From Citrobacter sp. wls619 (lineage in GTDB: Bacteria > Pseudomonadota > Gammaproteobacteria > Enterobacterales > Enterobacteriaceae), in assembly GCF_005281345.1 (NCBI RefSeq), contig NZ_SZXJ01000043.1, forward strand, positions 62,418 to 126,417: a stretch of 64,000 nt of DNA, in the 5' to 3' direction. Shown piece by piece: positions 36,098 to 48,524 of this stretch. Below the pieces are notes generated by a model. The model did not search any database, was not told the origin of the DNA, and worked only from the letters and a program-made list of their open reading frames with translations. Numbering within the stretch: the stretch's first letter is position 1; the number at the start of each line of letters is the position of its first letter. Made by a program: the position numbers and the translations under genes.

Positions 36098-37367
36098 CAC
36101 CATCACCCTAACTCAAACCCGTCTGCAGGGGCGTGAAGGATTGTGGCAAATCACGATTGAAAACGGGCGTTTTAGCCGTATTGATCCCCAGGAAACAGCA
36201 GCTGCGCCACAGGGCGAGGTGCTTGATGCTGAAGGCGGGCTGGCCATTCCCCCTTTCGTTGAACCACACATCCACCTGGACACAACGCAAACTGCAGGGG
36301 AGCCCAGCTGGAACCAGTCGGGTACGCTGTTTGAAGGTATTGAGCGCTGGGCCGAACGCAAGGCGATGCTCACCCACGAAGACGTGAAGACCCGCGCCAT
36401 GCAGACCCTCAAGTGGCAGATGGCCAACGGCATCCAGTATGTCCGAACTCACGTAGACGTTTCCGATCCTACGCTGACGGCGCTGAAAGCCATGCTGGAG
36501 GTGAAGCAGGAAGTGGCACCGTGGGTGGAGCTGCAGATTGTGGCGTTCCCACAGGAAGGTATTCTTTCTTATCCCAACGGCGAAGCGCTGTTAGAAGAAG
36601 CCGTGCGTTTAGGTGCCGACGTCATTGGCGCAATTCCTCACTTTGAATTCACGCGTGAATATGGCGTTGAGTCGCTGCACAAAACTTTCGCCCTGGCGCA
36701 GAAGTATGACCGACTTATCGATGTGCACTGTGACGAGATTGATGATGAGCAATCGCGCTTTGTTGAAACCGTCGCGGCGCTGGCGCATCGCGATGGCATG
36801 GGAGCACGCGTGACAGCCAGCCACACCACGGCGATGCATTCCTATAACGGCGCATATGCTTCCCGCCTTTTCCGTCTGTTGAAAATGTCAGGTATTAACT
36901 TCGTTGCGAATCCGCTGGTGAATATTCACCTGCAGGGACGATTTGACACCTATCCTAAGCGCCGTGGCATCACCCGCGTCAAAGAGATGCTGGAAGCGGA
37001 CATCAATGTTTGCTTTGGGCATGATGACGTTTTTGACCCGTGGTACCCGTTGGGAACCGCGAATATGCTGCAAGTTCTGCATATGGGATTACACGTGTGT
37101 CAGTTGATGGGGTACGGACAAATCAATGATGGGCTAAATCTCATCACCACCCACAGCGCGAAAACCCTGCACTTACAGGACTACGGTTTAAGTATTGGGA
37201 ACGCCGCCAACCTGGTGATTTTACCTGCTGAAAATGGGTTTGATGCGGTTCGCCGCCAGACGCCTGCACGTTATTCCATCCGCCATGGGCGGGTTATTGC
37301 CGAGACGGTGCCAGCCCGGACTACGCTGCATCTGACCCAGCCAGAAGCGGTGACGTTTAAGCGCTAG
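36087..37367 (+). CDS. codA: cytosine deaminase CodA
   Basis: 426-aa amidohydrolase that turns cytosine into uracil plus ammonia. Metal and catalytic ligands are present: HIH in VEPHIHLD, His/Glu in [11 protein letters not shown], His in [10 protein letters not shown] and Asp in [10 protein letters not shown]. The N-terminal 40 residues and C-terminus diverge from E. coli CodA while the core is nearly identical. ATG 36087 follows CCGGAGG; it overlaps codB by 11 bp. Ammonia from this step feeds the same pool as the adjacent gltBD. Confidence 0.95.
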   Translation: MQNNTITLTQTRLQGREGLWQITIENGRFSRIDPQETAAAPQGEVLDAEGGLAIPPFVEPHIHLDTTQTAGEPSWNQSGTLFEGIERWAERKAMLTHEDVKTRAMQTLKWQMANGIQYVRTHVDVSDPTLTALKAMLEVKQEVAPWVELQIVAFPQEGILSYPNGEALLEEAVRLGADVIGAIPHFEFTREYGVESLHKTFALAQKYDRLIDVHCDEIDDEQSRFVETVAALAHRDGMGARVTASHTTAMHSYNGAYASRLFRLLKMSGINFVANPLVNIHLQGRFDTYPKRRGITRVKEMLEADINVCFGHDDVFDPWYPLGTANMLQVLHMGLHVCQLMGYGQINDGLNLITTHSAKTLHLQDYGLSIGNAANLVILPAENGFDAVRRQTPARYSIRHGRVIAETVPARTTLHLTQPEAVTFKR

Positions 37368-37381
37368 GTCGTTATATTCCA

Positions 37382-37412
37382 TGTCGGGTGGCGCAAGCCT
37401 TGCCATCCGACA
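37382..37412. repeat. REP-like palindrome between codA and nanQ
   Basis: TGTCGGGTGGC / GCCATCCGACA arms, one wobble pair, between converging operons. Confidence 0.5.
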
Positions 37413-37425
37413 CGGTCTCTCATCG

Positions 37426-38761
<1,336 letters not shown>

Positions 38762-38765
<4 letters not shown>

Positions 38766-39451
38766 AGCGCGGCCTTTTTCATCGCCATGGTGTACCACTG
38801 GCAAATGTGTTCCAGTCGGGTAATAGCAGAACCCACTGTCACCGCCCAGGCCCCGTGGCGCATGGCTTCAGCCGCTTGTGCTGGCGTGTTATAGCGTCCT
38901 TCGGCTATCACCCGACACCCGGCATCACGTAACGCTTTCACCAGCGCCAGATCCGGCTCCTCTGGCGTTTCTGGTGTCGTATAACCCGACAGCGTCGTAC
39001 CAATAATTTCCGCGCCGAGTTGCTGGCAGGCCAGGCCGTCTTCCAGCGATGAACAGTCGGCCATGGCCAGACAGTGATGTTGATGAATTCGTGCCAACAG
39101 TGTGGCGACGGGAACAGGACGCACGCGGTCTGTACCATCAATCGCTATAATGTCAGCTCCCGCCTGCGCCAACGCATCGACATCATCTAAAAATGCAGTG
39201 ATGCGTACCGGGGAGTCAGTAAGATCGCGTTTCAGAATACCTATAATTGGCAGCGAAACGACCGCCCGGGTCGCCTGCAGGTTTTCCACGCCTTCAATGC
39301 GCAGCGCCACCGCACCCGCCTGCTCGGCTGCCAGCGCCATGGCGGCGACAATTTCAGGTTTATCCAGCGGGCTGTCCGGAACGGGCTGGCAGGAGACAAT
39401 CAGTCCGCCACCAGCGGCAATTTTTTTATCCAGTAGCTCAAGTAACGACAT
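38762..39451 (-). CDS. nanE: N-acetylmannosamine-6-phosphate 2-epimerase NanE
   Basis: TIM-barrel epimerase (229 aa) giving GlcNAc-6-phosphate. Conserved [19 protein letters not shown] and AEGRYNTP motifs are present. Start [10 protein letters not shown]; it is separated from nanT by a small hairpin. Confidence 0.96.
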
Positions 39452-39472
39452 ACATCTTCCCTTTCGAATCTC

Positions 39473-39491
39473 GCCCGGCTCAACGCCGGGC
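39473..39491 (-). repeat. intercistronic hairpin nanT-nanE
   Basis: GCCCGGC / GCCGGGC 7-bp perfect stem with a 5-base loop between nanT and nanE. Probably an RNA stabiliser that tunes relative expression; no U-run. Confidence 0.5.
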
Positions 39492-39498
39492 AAGCGGA

Positions 39499-40989
39499 TT
39501 AACTTTTTGATTTCACCATGGTGCTTTTACCGCCGCCAAACGGCACGGCTCCACTAAACGGTTTACCATCAATGGCATCATGTGTACGTAGTGCTTCAGG
39601 CCGCAGCCAACGCTGTACACGAGACGGCATATCAAGACCAATCAACAGGATCACCACAAATGTCAGGCCGAAAGAGAGCGATCCCAGCGCAGTACCCAGA
39701 TCCAGACGTTGTGCAATCAGCGCCCCGATGATCGGTGCCAGTGCCCCACCAAGTGCCCCGACGTTGTACGTGAACCCCAGGCCCGCGGCACGTTGGTCGG
39801 TATCGAAATAACCGCCAATGAGTTTTGGTAAGATCCCTGAGATCCCCTGCCCAAGCATTTGTTGGAAAAACAGTAGCAAACCCAGGACCCAGACGTTGGC
39901 TCCGCCAATCGCAAACACAGGGATAATCAGCAACTGCGAGGCCAGCAGACTGCACACATAAGCCTTGCGGGTACCCAGCCAGTCGCCAAGGAAACCACCG
40001 ACGCAGCAGCCAACCGCCGCACCAAAGCCGCTAAAGAACAGGACCCTGGCAACCGTTGAAGGGTCATACATCAGTTCAGTTTTCAAATACGTTGGCAGCA
40101 GCGCCTGAATCGGCCACGAATAGAGAAACGCGAACAGCACGACAACCATCAACATCACGCCCGTCGGCCAACGTTTACCGCTGCTTTGCACCATAAAGCT
40201 AATGAAGATGAAGGCACACATCAGCCCGAGGATCGCCACGATTGCCGCATTTTGCAGGTCGCCTGCAAAACAGAACCACAGCGCAGTCGCCGCTACGATG
40301 GTCATCAAGATATTGATTACCCGATGTTCGCCCCGATAGAGAATGTCCACCATCGTGCGTACCGGCGCTTTACCTGCGTGTTTTTCTTTCCAGTCCTCTG
40401 CCTCCGGAATATTTTTACGCAGCCAGAGGGCAAAGATAATCGGCAGAATGCCGATGAAGAACAGCGCACGCCATCCCCAGACCGGAACCACCAGGCTATA
40501 AACCTGGGCGGCAATCACAGCGCCAACCGAGAAACCAGAAATCAGGAAACCACTGGCTTTGTTACGCAGGTGTTTAGGCCAGCTTTCAATAACATAGGTG
40601 GCGCTGGAGCCGTACTCACCTGCCATTCCCATACCGATAACCAGGCGGGCGATAAACATGGTGGTGTAGCCCGGCGCGAAGCCACAGGCCAGCGTCCCCA
40701 CAGAGAATAGAATGATGCTGGTGACCATTGCCAGGCGACGTCCATAGCGGTCACCCATCGCCCCCAGCATTAACCCGCCAAACCAGCGAGAGATGAAGGC
40801 AGCTGAAATCAGGCTGGCCGCCTGCACCGTCGTCAAACCGAATTCACCTTGTACTTCTGTCAGCACAAGGGCGATTAACACAAAATCAAAACCATCAAGC
40901 AGATACCCCAACCAGGCGGCAGAAAATGCCCGCCATTGTGCCCGGTTGAGATGGCGATACCACGGGATGCTCTGGGTAGAAGTACTCAT
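39499..40989 (-). CDS. nanT: sialic acid (Neu5Ac) transporter NanT
   Basis: MFS sialate:H+ symporter, 496 aa with 14 predicted helices (two more than usual MFS). MFS motifs GDRYGRR (after helix 2) and GDWLGTRK (second half) are visible. Start [13 protein letters not shown] at 40989 chosen by family; the frame is open 30 codons upstream through a REP region. The C-terminal tail differs from E. coli. Confidence 0.97.
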   Translation of the reverse strand: MSTSTQSIPWYRHLNRAQWRAFSAAWLGYLLDGFDFVLIALVLTEVQGEFGLTTVQAASLISAAFISRWFGGLMLGAMGDRYGRRLAMVTSIILFSVGTLACGFAPGYTTMFIARLVIGMGMAGEYGSSATYVIESWPKHLRNKASGFLISGFSVGAVIAAQVYSLVVPVWGWRALFFIGILPIIFALWLRKNIPEAEDWKEKHAGKAPVRTMVDILYRGEHRVINILMTIVAATALWFCFAGDLQNAAIVAILGLMCAFIFISFMVQSSGKRWPTGVMLMVVVLFAFLYSWPIQALLPTYLKTELMYDPSTVARVLFFSGFGAAVGCCVGGFLGDWLGTRKAYVCSLLASQLLIIPVFAIGGANVWVLGLLLFFQQMLGQGISGILPKLIGGYFDTDQRAAGLGFTYNVGALGGALAPIIGALIAQRLDLGTALGSLSFGLTFVVILLIGLDMPSRVQRWLRPEALRTHDAIDGKPFSGAVPFGGGKSTMVKSKS

Positions 40990-41017
40990 TTTACTCTCCC
41001 GACGATTTTTTGGTGTT

Positions 41018-41092
41018 GTGCCGGATGGCGATTTCGTCTTTTCCGGCCTACGGTCGAAACATCCAGGCCGGGCACGCAAAGCGCCCCCGGCT
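41018..41092. repeat. REP unit plus hairpin between nanA and nanT
   Basis: GCCGGATGGCG / TTCCGGCCTAC (41018-41051), then GCCGGGCACGC / GCGCCCCCGGC (41066-41092). This fills the 111-bp nanA-nanT gap and may lower expression of the distal nan genes. Confidence 0.65.
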
Positions 41093-41100
41093 ACCCGCGG

Positions 41101-41994
41101 TTACGCTTTTTCCGCCAGCAGTTGGTTCGCCAGGGCTTTCAGTTCTGGCAGATATTGTTCATCTACGGGAGCGAACGGTTTACGGCACAACGGTACAGAA
41201 ACCACATCCATATAGTGCAGTACCGTTTTCAGACCGCGGAATACGCCAACCTTGATGAGCAGATCGATAACCTTATTGCACTCGGTTTGCAGCTTTTGTG
41301 CAGCCCGGATATCGCCTTCTTTGAGCGCTTTCACAATTCCCTGATAACGCCATCCCATGATGTTGTAAGTACTGCCGATCCCACCATCCGCACCGGCCAG
41401 CACCCCAGAAGCAAAGATCTCGTCATAACCGTTGTAAAGCACCAGATCGGGATGAGCGCGGCGGATCTGTTCCATTTGATAGAGATCGCCTGAGGTTTGT
41501 TTCAGTGCGCCAACGCCTGGCAGCGTCACTAGCGTATTGATCTGCTCCAACGTCAGTTTTACGCCGCTCAGCGCCGGGATGTTATAGACCACCATCGGCA
41601 AACCCTCAGCGGAATCAATAATCGCGCGGTAGTGGTCGCAATGCTCTTCAAAGCTGAACGGATAGTAAAACGGGGTAACAGCGGACACTGCGTCAAAACC
41701 ATAACGGTGTGCGGCGCCCGCCAGCTGCTGGCTCTCTTCTGTGCTCACCGTGCCAACGTGGGCAATTAAGGTCACTTTACCTTTCGCTTCTTCAGCAACA
41801 ATTTCCAGCACCTGCTCTCTTTCAGCACGATTCTGCACAAAAGCTTCACCCGTTGAGCCACCGACATAGAGCCCATCAATGCCCTGCCCGATGTTGAAGC
41901 GCACCAGACGACGCAAGCTCTCGATGTCCAGTCGCTGTTGGTTATCAAATGGGGTTAACAATGCCGGCATTACGCCTTTTAAATCTCTTGCCAT
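41101..41994 (-). CDS. nanA: N-acetylneuraminate lyase NanA
   Basis: Class I aldolase (297 aa) cleaving Neu5Ac to ManNAc and pyruvate. The Schiff-base lysine lies in GALKQTSGD, the catalytic Tyr in [10 protein letters not shown], and GGSTGEAF binds the carboxylate. Start MARDLKG at 41994; a 5-codon extension is open upstream. First gene of nanATEKQ. Confidence 0.97.
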   Translation of the reverse strand: MARDLKGVMPALLTPFDNQQRLDIESLRRLVRFNIGQGIDGLYVGGSTGEAFVQNRAEREQVLEIVAEEAKGKVTLIAHVGTVSTEESQQLAGAAHRYGFDAVSAVTPFYYPFSFEEHCDHYRAIIDSAEGLPMVVYNIPALSGVKLTLEQINTLVTLPGVGALKQTSGDLYQMEQIRRAHPDLVLYNGYDEIFASGVLAGADGGIGSTYNIMGWRYQGIVKALKEGDIRAAQKLQTECNKVIDLLIKVGVFRGLKTVLHYMDVVSVPLCRKPFAPVDEQYLPELKALANQLLAEKA

Positions 41995-42029
41995 AACGAC
42001 CTCTGTCAATGATTAGTGTTGACTGACTG

Positions 42030-42052
42030 CATACCTTTATACCTGTTATACC
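42030..42052 (-). promoter_or_regulatory. NanR operator (three GGTATA-type repeats)
   Basis: Minus strand GGTATA (42047-42052), GGTATA (42038-42043) and GGTATG (42030-42035), spaced by 3 and 2 bases, 36 bp before the nanA start. This is the known NanR binding pattern. Confidence 0.82.
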
Positions 42053-42091
42053 AGATCAAATAAGCAGCAATACAATACAGAACGCTTATAG

Positions 42092-42107
42092 TGCGATCTG
42101 CTTCACT
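42092..42107. promoter_or_regulatory. CRP-like site upstream of nanA
   Basis: Minus strand AGTGA-N6-TCGCA, two mismatches from the CRP half-sites, about 40 bp upstream of the NanR repeats. CRP activation of nanATEKQ is known in E. coli. Confidence 0.4.
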
Positions 42108-42128
42108 AAAAGATCGTCAGGATCGCGA

Positions 42129-42920
42129 TTACTTACGCAATTTTTTACTTTTGCTGAAAGCGTGCCAGGTCGCGGAAACGCTGTTGAGATGTTCTTGCAG
42201 TGCGCGGTCAGCCTCTTCAGGATCGCGCTGGCGAATTGCGTCAACAATAGCGATATGTTGTTGATAACTCACGCTATTGTGCTCATACAGTTCTTGATCG
42301 GCAACGGTCGGACGGGCGGCAATCAGCCAGTCTAACAGCGCGACATGGATCGCCATAAAGATAGGATTACCGGGGATCTCTGCCAACACACGGTGGAAAT
42401 CAACGTCTGAACGGATGAAGAGCGCATTGTCTTCCAGCGACTGGCTGTTGATCTCCAGTGCTTTCGCCAGTCTGTCGATTTGCTCGTCAGTGGCATGCTC
42501 TGCGGCATAACGCACCAGGCTGGACTCAAAGAACAATCGCAGTTGCTCAAAATGGGAAATACCACCAGGATGCGAGAGGAAATCTTTCGCCATACCGGAC
42601 AGTTCACTGATAATCGTATCAGCCGAAGGACGTGAAACGCGAGCGCGTTCACCGTTGTTAATTTGCACTAAGCCTTTACGCTTTAACGCCGCCAGGGCTT
42701 CTCGTACAGAAGGACGGCCAACATTGAAGAAAGCCATCAGTTCTCGCTCTGACGGCAACTGTTCCCCTTCGCCAAATTCCCGACGGCGAATCATCTGTTC
42801 AAGTTCTTCCTCAACCATTTCAGAGAGTTTTTTACGTGCCAGCGGGCGGCTGCGTAAACTACGACCAATGGTGGATGGAGAGTCTTCAGCTTGCGAATCA
42901 AATGCGTTCATAGGGTCCAT
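42129..42920 (-). CDS. nanR: GntR-family repressor NanR
   Basis: FadR-subfamily regulator (263 aa) that represses nan genes until Neu5Ac binds. N-terminal wHTH (about residues 30-98, [22 protein letters not shown]) and a C-terminal all-helical FCD effector/metal domain. The same length as E. coli NanR supports the start at 42920. Confidence 0.97.
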   Translation of the reverse strand: MDPMNAFDSQAEDSPSTIGRSLRSRPLARKKLSEMVEEELEQMIRRREFGEGEQLPSERELMAFFNVGRPSVREALAALKRKGLVQINNGERARVSRPSADTIISELSGMAKDFLSHPGGISHFEQLRLFFESSLVRYAAEHATDEQIDRLAKALEINSQSLEDNALFIRSDVDFHRVLAEIPGNPIFMAIHVALLDWLIAARPTVADQELYEHNSVSYQQHIAIVDAIRQRDPEEADRALQEHLNSVSATWHAFSKSKKLRK

Positions 42921-43280
42921 TCAGCTAAGTCGTGGTGACAAATAACAGCGAGTTCATCGTAACACAGGATCGAAAGCAGGGTGAAATGGTGGTCGGTGGG
43001 GGATATGCTCATACAGAGGATATATACAATACATATAGTTAAATATGAATTATTGAGCGGATAGTTATTTATTACCATGGGATAAAACTAACTTTGTGAA
43101 ATCTGCGAATATGATCTTTAAAATAAATCATAACCCACTATTTTAAAACGATAAATAACCACCCACCAATTATAAAAACACGATGTCCACTCCAAAACAC
43201 ATGCCAGAAAAAATATAACATCCGCATTTAAAACAGCGTTATTACCGGATTTATCTTCTTCTCTGGCATGGAGTGAAAAA
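42921..43280. other. nanR-dcuD intergenic region
   Basis: 360 bp, strongly A+T-rich, promoter region for two divergent genes. No supported small gene. It contains a long-range inverted repeat just before dcuD, listed separately. Confidence 0.6.
43200..43270 (+). promoter_or_regulatory. inverted repeat enclosing the dcuD leader
   Basis: CATGCCAGA (43200-43208) and TCTGGCATG (43262-43270) are perfect 9-bp complements 53 bases apart. The distal arm abuts the GGAG ribosome site of dcuD, so a folded leader could mask it. Confidence 0.35.
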
Positions 43281-44648
43281 ATGTTCGGCATTATTATCTC
43301 TGTCATCGTTTTATTAACGATGGGTTACCTGATCCTCAAAAACTACAAACCACAGGTAGTACTGGCAGCAGCCGGGATCTTCCTGATGATCTGCGGCGTC
43401 TGGTTGGGGTACGGCGCACTGGTCGCCAGCGACAAAAGCAGCGGTTATCTGCTGGTCGATATTTATAATGAAATTCTACGTATGCTTTCCAATCGGGCGG
43501 CAGGTCTTGGGCTGTCCATCATGGCAGTGGGCGGTTATGCCCGCTATATGGACAGAATGGGAGCCAGCCGGGCAATGGTCAGCCTGTTGAGCCGCCCACT
43601 CAAGCACATCCGTTCACCGTATATTGTACTTGCCGCGACGTATGTCATTGGTCAAATCATGGCACAGTTCATCACCAGTGCTTCCGGATTGGGCATGCTG
43701 CTGATGGTTACGCTCTTCCCAACGCTGGTCAGCCTGGGCGTGAGCCGTTTATCCGCGGTAGCGGTCATTGCCACCTCGATGTCGATTGAATGGGGCATTC
43801 TGGAAACCAACTCAATTTTCGCCGCACAGGTTGCGGGGATGAAAATAGCCACTTATTTCTTCCACTACCAACTTCCTGTCGCGTCCTGCGTCATCATCGC
43901 CGTCGCCATCGCACACTTTTTCGTTCAACGCCGGTTTGATAAAAAAACACAGCCAGACAGCGCAGGCTTCAATGAACAAAAGACGCTGGACGATGTACCG
44001 CCACTCTATTACGCCATTTTACCGGTGATGCCGCTGCTCCTGATGTTGGGTTCGCTGTTGCTGGCGCACATGGGATTAATGCAGGCAGAGTTGAATCTGG
44101 TTGTGGTGATGCTAATGAGCTTGACGCTGACCATGTTTGTGGAGTTTCTTCATAAACATAACCTGCGTGAGACTATGGATGATGTGCAGGCGTTTTTTGA
44201 CGGCATGGGAACACAGTTTGCCAACGTTGTCACGCTGGTGGTCGCCGGTGAGATCTTTGCCAAGGGCTTAACCACTATCGGCACCGTCGATGCGGTGATT
44301 AAAGGCGCAGAACATTCCGGGCTTGGCGGTATCAGTGTGATGATTATCATGGCCGTGGTTATCGCCGCCTGTGCAATTGTAATGGGATCCGGGAATGCAC
44401 CGTTTATGTCATTCGCCAGCCTGATCCCGGATATTGCTGCGGGGCTGCATATTCCTGCGGTTGTGATGATTATGCCGATGCACTTCGCCACCACGCTGGC
44501 ACGTGCGGTTTCACCGATTACCGCTGTGATTGTCGTGACATCTGGTATTGCTGGCGTGTCGCCTTTTGAGGTCGTAAAACGGACCGCCATCCCAATGGCG
44601 ATAGGATTTGTGGTCAATATGATTGCCACTATCGCGCTGTTTTATTGA
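43281..44648 (+). CDS. dcuD: C4-dicarboxylate transporter DcuD (DcuC family)
   Basis: 455-aa inner-membrane carrier of the DcuC family, about 12 helices. It aligns end to end with E. coli DcuD (YhcL), e.g. [18 protein letters not shown] at the C-terminus. Its substrate range and role are not well established. Start after GGAGTGAAAAA. It faces sspB across a terminator. Confidence 0.92.
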   Translation: MFGIIISVIVLLTMGYLILKNYKPQVVLAAAGIFLMICGVWLGYGALVASDKSSGYLLVDIYNEILRMLSNRAAGLGLSIMAVGGYARYMDRMGASRAMVSLLSRPLKHIRSPYIVLAATYVIGQIMAQFITSASGLGMLLMVTLFPTLVSLGVSRLSAVAVIATSMSIEWGILETNSIFAAQVAGMKIATYFFHYQLPVASCVIIAVAIAHFFVQRRFDKKTQPDSAGFNEQKTLDDVPPLYYAILPVMPLLLMLGSLLLAHMGLMQAELNLVVVMLMSLTLTMFVEFLHKHNLRETMDDVQAFFDGMGTQFANVVTLVVAGEIFAKGLTTIGTVDAVIKGAEHSGLGGISVMIIMAVVIAACAIVMGSGNAPFMSFASLIPDIAAGLHIPAVVMIMPMHFATTLARAVSPITAVIVVTSGIAGVSPFEVVKRTAIPMAIGFVVNMIATIALFY

Positions 44649-44666
44649 TATCTGACGCAGAATGCA

Positions 44667-44690
44667 AAACAGGCCCGCAAGGGCCTGTTT
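44667..44690. terminator. bidirectional terminator dcuD/sspB
   Basis: AAACAGGCCC / GGGCCTGTTT perfect 10-bp stem, GCAA tetraloop. Confidence 0.85.
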
Positions 44691-44692
44691 GA

Positions 44693-45190
44693 TTATTTCA
44701 CTACGCGTAGCGCCGGACGCCCACCGCGAGGAGGTGGTGGTGTGTCGTCAGGATCGTCATCGTGATTATCCGGTTTATCGCCATCAATCACCGACATCAC
44801 CGTTTCGTTTTCGCTCTCAGGCGCGACATCGTCATCATTGAGGCTGTCGACATCTTCGTCATAGGCCGCCTCAGGTTCAAACATCGTTCCTGCGCCGTTT
44901 TCACGGGCATAGATCGCGAGTACCGCCGCCAGTGGTACGGAAACATTGCGCGGCACGCCGCCAAAGCGCGCGTTAAAGCGCACTTCGTCGTTCGCCAGTT
45001 CCAGATTGCCCACGGCACGCGGCGCAATATTCAAAACAATTTGCCCGTCACGTGCATATTCCATCGGAACCTGCACGTCCTGGAGCGTCACATCCACCAC
45101 CAGGTGCGGCGTGAGCTGGTTGTCCAGCAACCACTCATAGAATGCGCGCAGCAGATACGGACGGCGTGGCGTTAACTGTGGCAAATCCAT
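44693..45190 (-). CDS. sspB: ClpXP adaptor protein SspB
   Basis: Delivers ssrA-tagged proteins to ClpXP. 165 aa: N-terminal substrate-binding domain (about residues 5-110), flexible acidic linker, and the C-terminal ClpX-docking peptide GGRPALRVVK. 5 bp after sspA. Confidence 0.97.
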   Translation of the reverse strand: MDLPQLTPRRPYLLRAFYEWLLDNQLTPHLVVDVTLQDVQVPMEYARDGQIVLNIAPRAVGNLELANDEVRFNARFGGVPRNVSVPLAAVLAIYARENGAGTMFEPEAAYDEDVDSLNDDDVAPESENETVMSVIDGDKPDNHDDDPDDTPPPPRGGRPALRVVK

Positions 45191-45195
45191 ACAGG

Positions 45196-45834
45196 TTAAC
45201 CCCGGCCCAGACGCATTTCACGTTCAGGCTCAGTCAGAGAAGCCAGGAAAGAGTCACGTTCGAAGACGCGGGTCATATACCCTTTCAGTTCTTTCGAACC
45301 TGCACCGTTGAATTCAATACCCAGCTGCGGTAAACGCCACAGCAGCGGCGCCAGGTAGCAATCTACCAGGCTGAACTCATCGCTCAGGAAATACGGTTTT
45401 TGACCAAAGACTGGGGCAATTGCCAGCAGCTCTTCACGCAGACGTTTACGTGCAACATCGGCTTCAGATGCGGAACCGTTCACGATGACGTTCATCAGCG
45501 TGTACCAGTCTTTTTCAATACGCTGCATGTACAGGCGGCTCTCACCACGCGCAACCGGGTAAACCGGCATCAGCGGCGGATGCGGGAAACGCTCATCCAG
45601 GTATTCCATAATGATGCGAGATTCCCACAGGGTCAGCTCACGATCCACCAGTGTCGGGACGCTCTGATTCGGGTTGAGGTCGATCAGATCCTGCGGTGGA
45701 TTGTCCTTTTCCACGTGCTCAATCTCGAAACTAACACCTTTTTCAGCCAGCACGATGCGGACCTGATGGCTATAGATGTCAGTAGGACCAGAAAACAGCG
45801 TCATTACCGAACGTTTGTTGGCAGCGACAGCCAT
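45196..45834 (-). CDS. sspA: stringent starvation protein SspA
   Basis: RNA-polymerase-associated GST-fold protein of stationary phase (212 aa), needed for acid tolerance and H-NS control in E. coli. The surface Pro-His-Pro motif is in RFPHPPLMPVYP. Start MAVAANKRSVMT after GGAGG. Operon sspA-sspB. Confidence 0.97.
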   Translation of the reverse strand: MAVAANKRSVMTLFSGPTDIYSHQVRIVLAEKGVSFEIEHVEKDNPPQDLIDLNPNQSVPTLVDRELTLWESRIIMEYLDERFPHPPLMPVYPVARGESRLYMQRIEKDWYTLMNVIVNGSASEADVARKRLREELLAIAPVFGQKPYFLSDEFSLVDCYLAPLLWRLPQLGIEFNGAGSKELKGYMTRVFERDSFLASLTEPEREMRLGRG

Positions 45835-46149
45835 GAAAACCTCCAGGTATATTCAGAATTTTTACTGCTACCAGCCACGTTGTGGCCAGCCAGAAGTGAT
45901 GTCACCCAGATTCGGGAAAGTCATTGCTGTTCAAAATACAAACAAAAAATGAACAATACCGGATATTTGGGCAGAAAATTGGATGATAGTTTACCAGATT
46001 TTGTGACCTTTGTGGTGAGTCGATTCTGGAAATGGGGAAAAAGAGGTGGCAATCAGCGTATTACCGTGATCTTTGGCGGATGAAAATCATAAAAAAACCC
46101 GCCGAGGCGGGTTTTTTCGCAAATTGTAATCTGCCGAAGCAGAAAGCAA
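45835..46149. other. rpsI-sspA intergenic region
   Basis: 315 bp. Holds the rpsI terminator (46092-46117), a small GCCAC/GTGGC hairpin (45874-45886) and the sspA promoter region. A 44-codon open frame on the plus strand (45949-46083) has no family match or ribosome site that I can see. Confidence 0.6.
46092..46117 (-). terminator. terminator of rplM-rpsI
   Basis: AACCCGCC / GGCGGGTT stem with flanking A/T tracts; T-run on the minus strand after rpsI. Confidence 0.85.
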
Positions 46150-46545
<396 letters not shown>

Positions 46546-46557
46546 CTATAATCCCGA

Positions 46558-47010
<453 letters not shown>

Positions 47011-47150
47011 TTACACGTTGGTGAACACCCAAACGTTTTGTCAGTTGAGGTTCACACGACATTGTCCAGCAAACCTACCCCTTCGAATAGCCTATGCCGG
47101 CGCATAGAAAGTTTTGGGAAAAAAACTCTCTCGTAACGTGGGGTCGCAAG

Positions 47151-47180
47151 ATTATAGAGAAGTCAGGGTCAAAGATCGAC
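47151..47180 (-). promoter_or_regulatory. candidate promoter of rplM-rpsI
   Basis: Minus strand TATAAT (47151-47156) followed by a GC-rich GCGACCCC discriminator, as in growth-rate-controlled promoters. The -35 (TCGATC) is weak at 17-bp spacing. About 165 bp upstream of rplM, leaving a long leader that could carry the L13 autoregulatory site. Confidence 0.45.
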
Positions 47181-47204
47181 CCCTTTATGTGATTTGCGGC
47201 AGGT

Positions 47205-48332
47205 TTAACCGGCTAAATGTTCCCGCTTCAGATACTCCTCGCTTTGCATCTCCTGCAAACGCGACAAACAACGCTGGAATTCAAACTTCAGCCGCTCGCC
47301 CTGGTAGATTTCATATAAAGGCGCTGCGGCGCTGACCACCAGCTTAACGTGGCGTTCGTAGAACTCATCAACCAGCGCGATAAAGCGTCGTGCTTCACTT
47401 TCCATCAGCGTCGTCATTACCGGTACATCAGACAGCAGCACCGTGTGGAACAGGCGCGACAAGGCAATGTAATCGTGCTGGCTGCGGGCATCGACGCACA
47501 GTGTAGTGAACGAGACCGCCAGCGTTTGGTTCTCAACAGCCAGCGTCTGCATCGGGCGGTGGTTAATCTCCAGCGTCGGCGCATGATCACCTTTCGCTCC
47601 CGCCAAGGCCAGCCAGAGCTTATCCATCTGCCGCTGCGTTTCAGCATTAAGCGGGGACAGCCACAAGTGTGCCTGAGTTAACGTACGTAACCGGTAGTCA
47701 ACGCCGGCATCCACATTCATGATGTCGCAATACTGTTTAATGGCGTCGATAGCGGGAAGGAAGCGCGCACGTTGCAAACCGTTACGATACAGTTCATCAG
47801 GCGGAATATTGGACGTTGCCACCAGCGTAATGCCGCGAGCAAATAGCGCCTTCATTAAACCACCGAGCAGCATGGCGTCGGTAATATCCGAGACAAAAAA
47901 TTCATCAAAGCACAGCACATCGGTTTCGGCTTTGAAGCGGTCAGCAATCACTTCCAACGGGTCGCTCTGACCTTGCAGAGCCGTCAGTTCTTCATGCACG
48001 CGCAGCATGAAGCGGTGAAAGTGCAAACGTTGTTTACGTGCGCCAGGCAGGCTATGGTAGAACAAATCCATCAGCCAGGTTTTTCCGCGCCCAACTCCGC
48101 CCCACATATACAAGCCACGCACCGGTGCGTTGATCGGCGACTCACGCTTGCCCAGCAATTTACCAAAGCGGGCCATCAGTCCACTCTCCTGCGCCGCTGG
48201 AGGTGCAATCGTGGTGAGCTCCTGGTAAATCGTTTCCAGTCGATTCACCGCTTCTTTTTGTACGTTGTCGGGTTGATGGCTGCCGTTGTTAAGGGCCTGC
48301 AGGTATCGCGATGTCGGGGAAAGGCTTTGCAT
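47205..48332 (-). CDS. zapE: cell division ATPase ZapE
   Basis: 375-aa AFG1-like P-loop ATPase that acts on the Z-ring during constriction, mainly under low oxygen or heat in E. coli. Walker A GGVGRGKT (near residue 82), Walker B LCFDEFFVSDI, sensor ATSN. Divergent from zapG. Confidence 0.96.
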   Translation of the reverse strand: MQSLSPTSRYLQALNNGSHQPDNVQKEAVNRLETIYQELTTIAPPAAQESGLMARFGKLLGKRESPINAPVRGLYMWGGVGRGKTWLMDLFYHSLPGARKQRLHFHRFMLRVHEELTALQGQSDPLEVIADRFKAETDVLCFDEFFVSDITDAMLLGGLMKALFARGITLVATSNIPPDELYRNGLQRARFLPAIDAIKQYCDIMNVDAGVDYRLRTLTQAHLWLSPLNAETQRQMDKLWLALAGAKGDHAPTLEINHRPMQTLAVENQTLAVSFTTLCVDARSQHDYIALSRLFHTVLLSDVPVMTTLMESEARRFIALVDEFYERHVKLVVSAAAPLYEIYQGERLKFEFQRCLSRLQEMQSEEYLKREHLAG

Positions 48333-48524
48333 GATGTTATTGTTATTCCTTGAGAATCGATGTGCCGTCGCTCACGGTTGACGAAAAAAAGGCCGTTCTA
48401 CATTACGTGATATAAACACGGGATTCCACTTCTACGGGATTAGCGGTTATAGTGGCATAATCAGGCGCAGGCATGGAGCCTAAAGCCAACACCCTACGGA
48501 AACAAAAGACAACGGGAGATGTTC

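Noticed and set aside
40990-41079. 30-codon N-terminal extension of nanT
   Set aside because: It is translated from REP palindrome sequence; [13 protein letters not shown] is the family start.
42921-43280. Possible horizontally acquired island because of low G+C
   Set aside because: Low G+C is confined to the promoter gap; flanking nanR and dcuD are typical core genes with matching E. coli order.
45949-46083. 44-codon plus-strand frame between sspA and rpsI
   Set aside because: No ribosome site, no recognised family, and it lies in the sspA upstream region.
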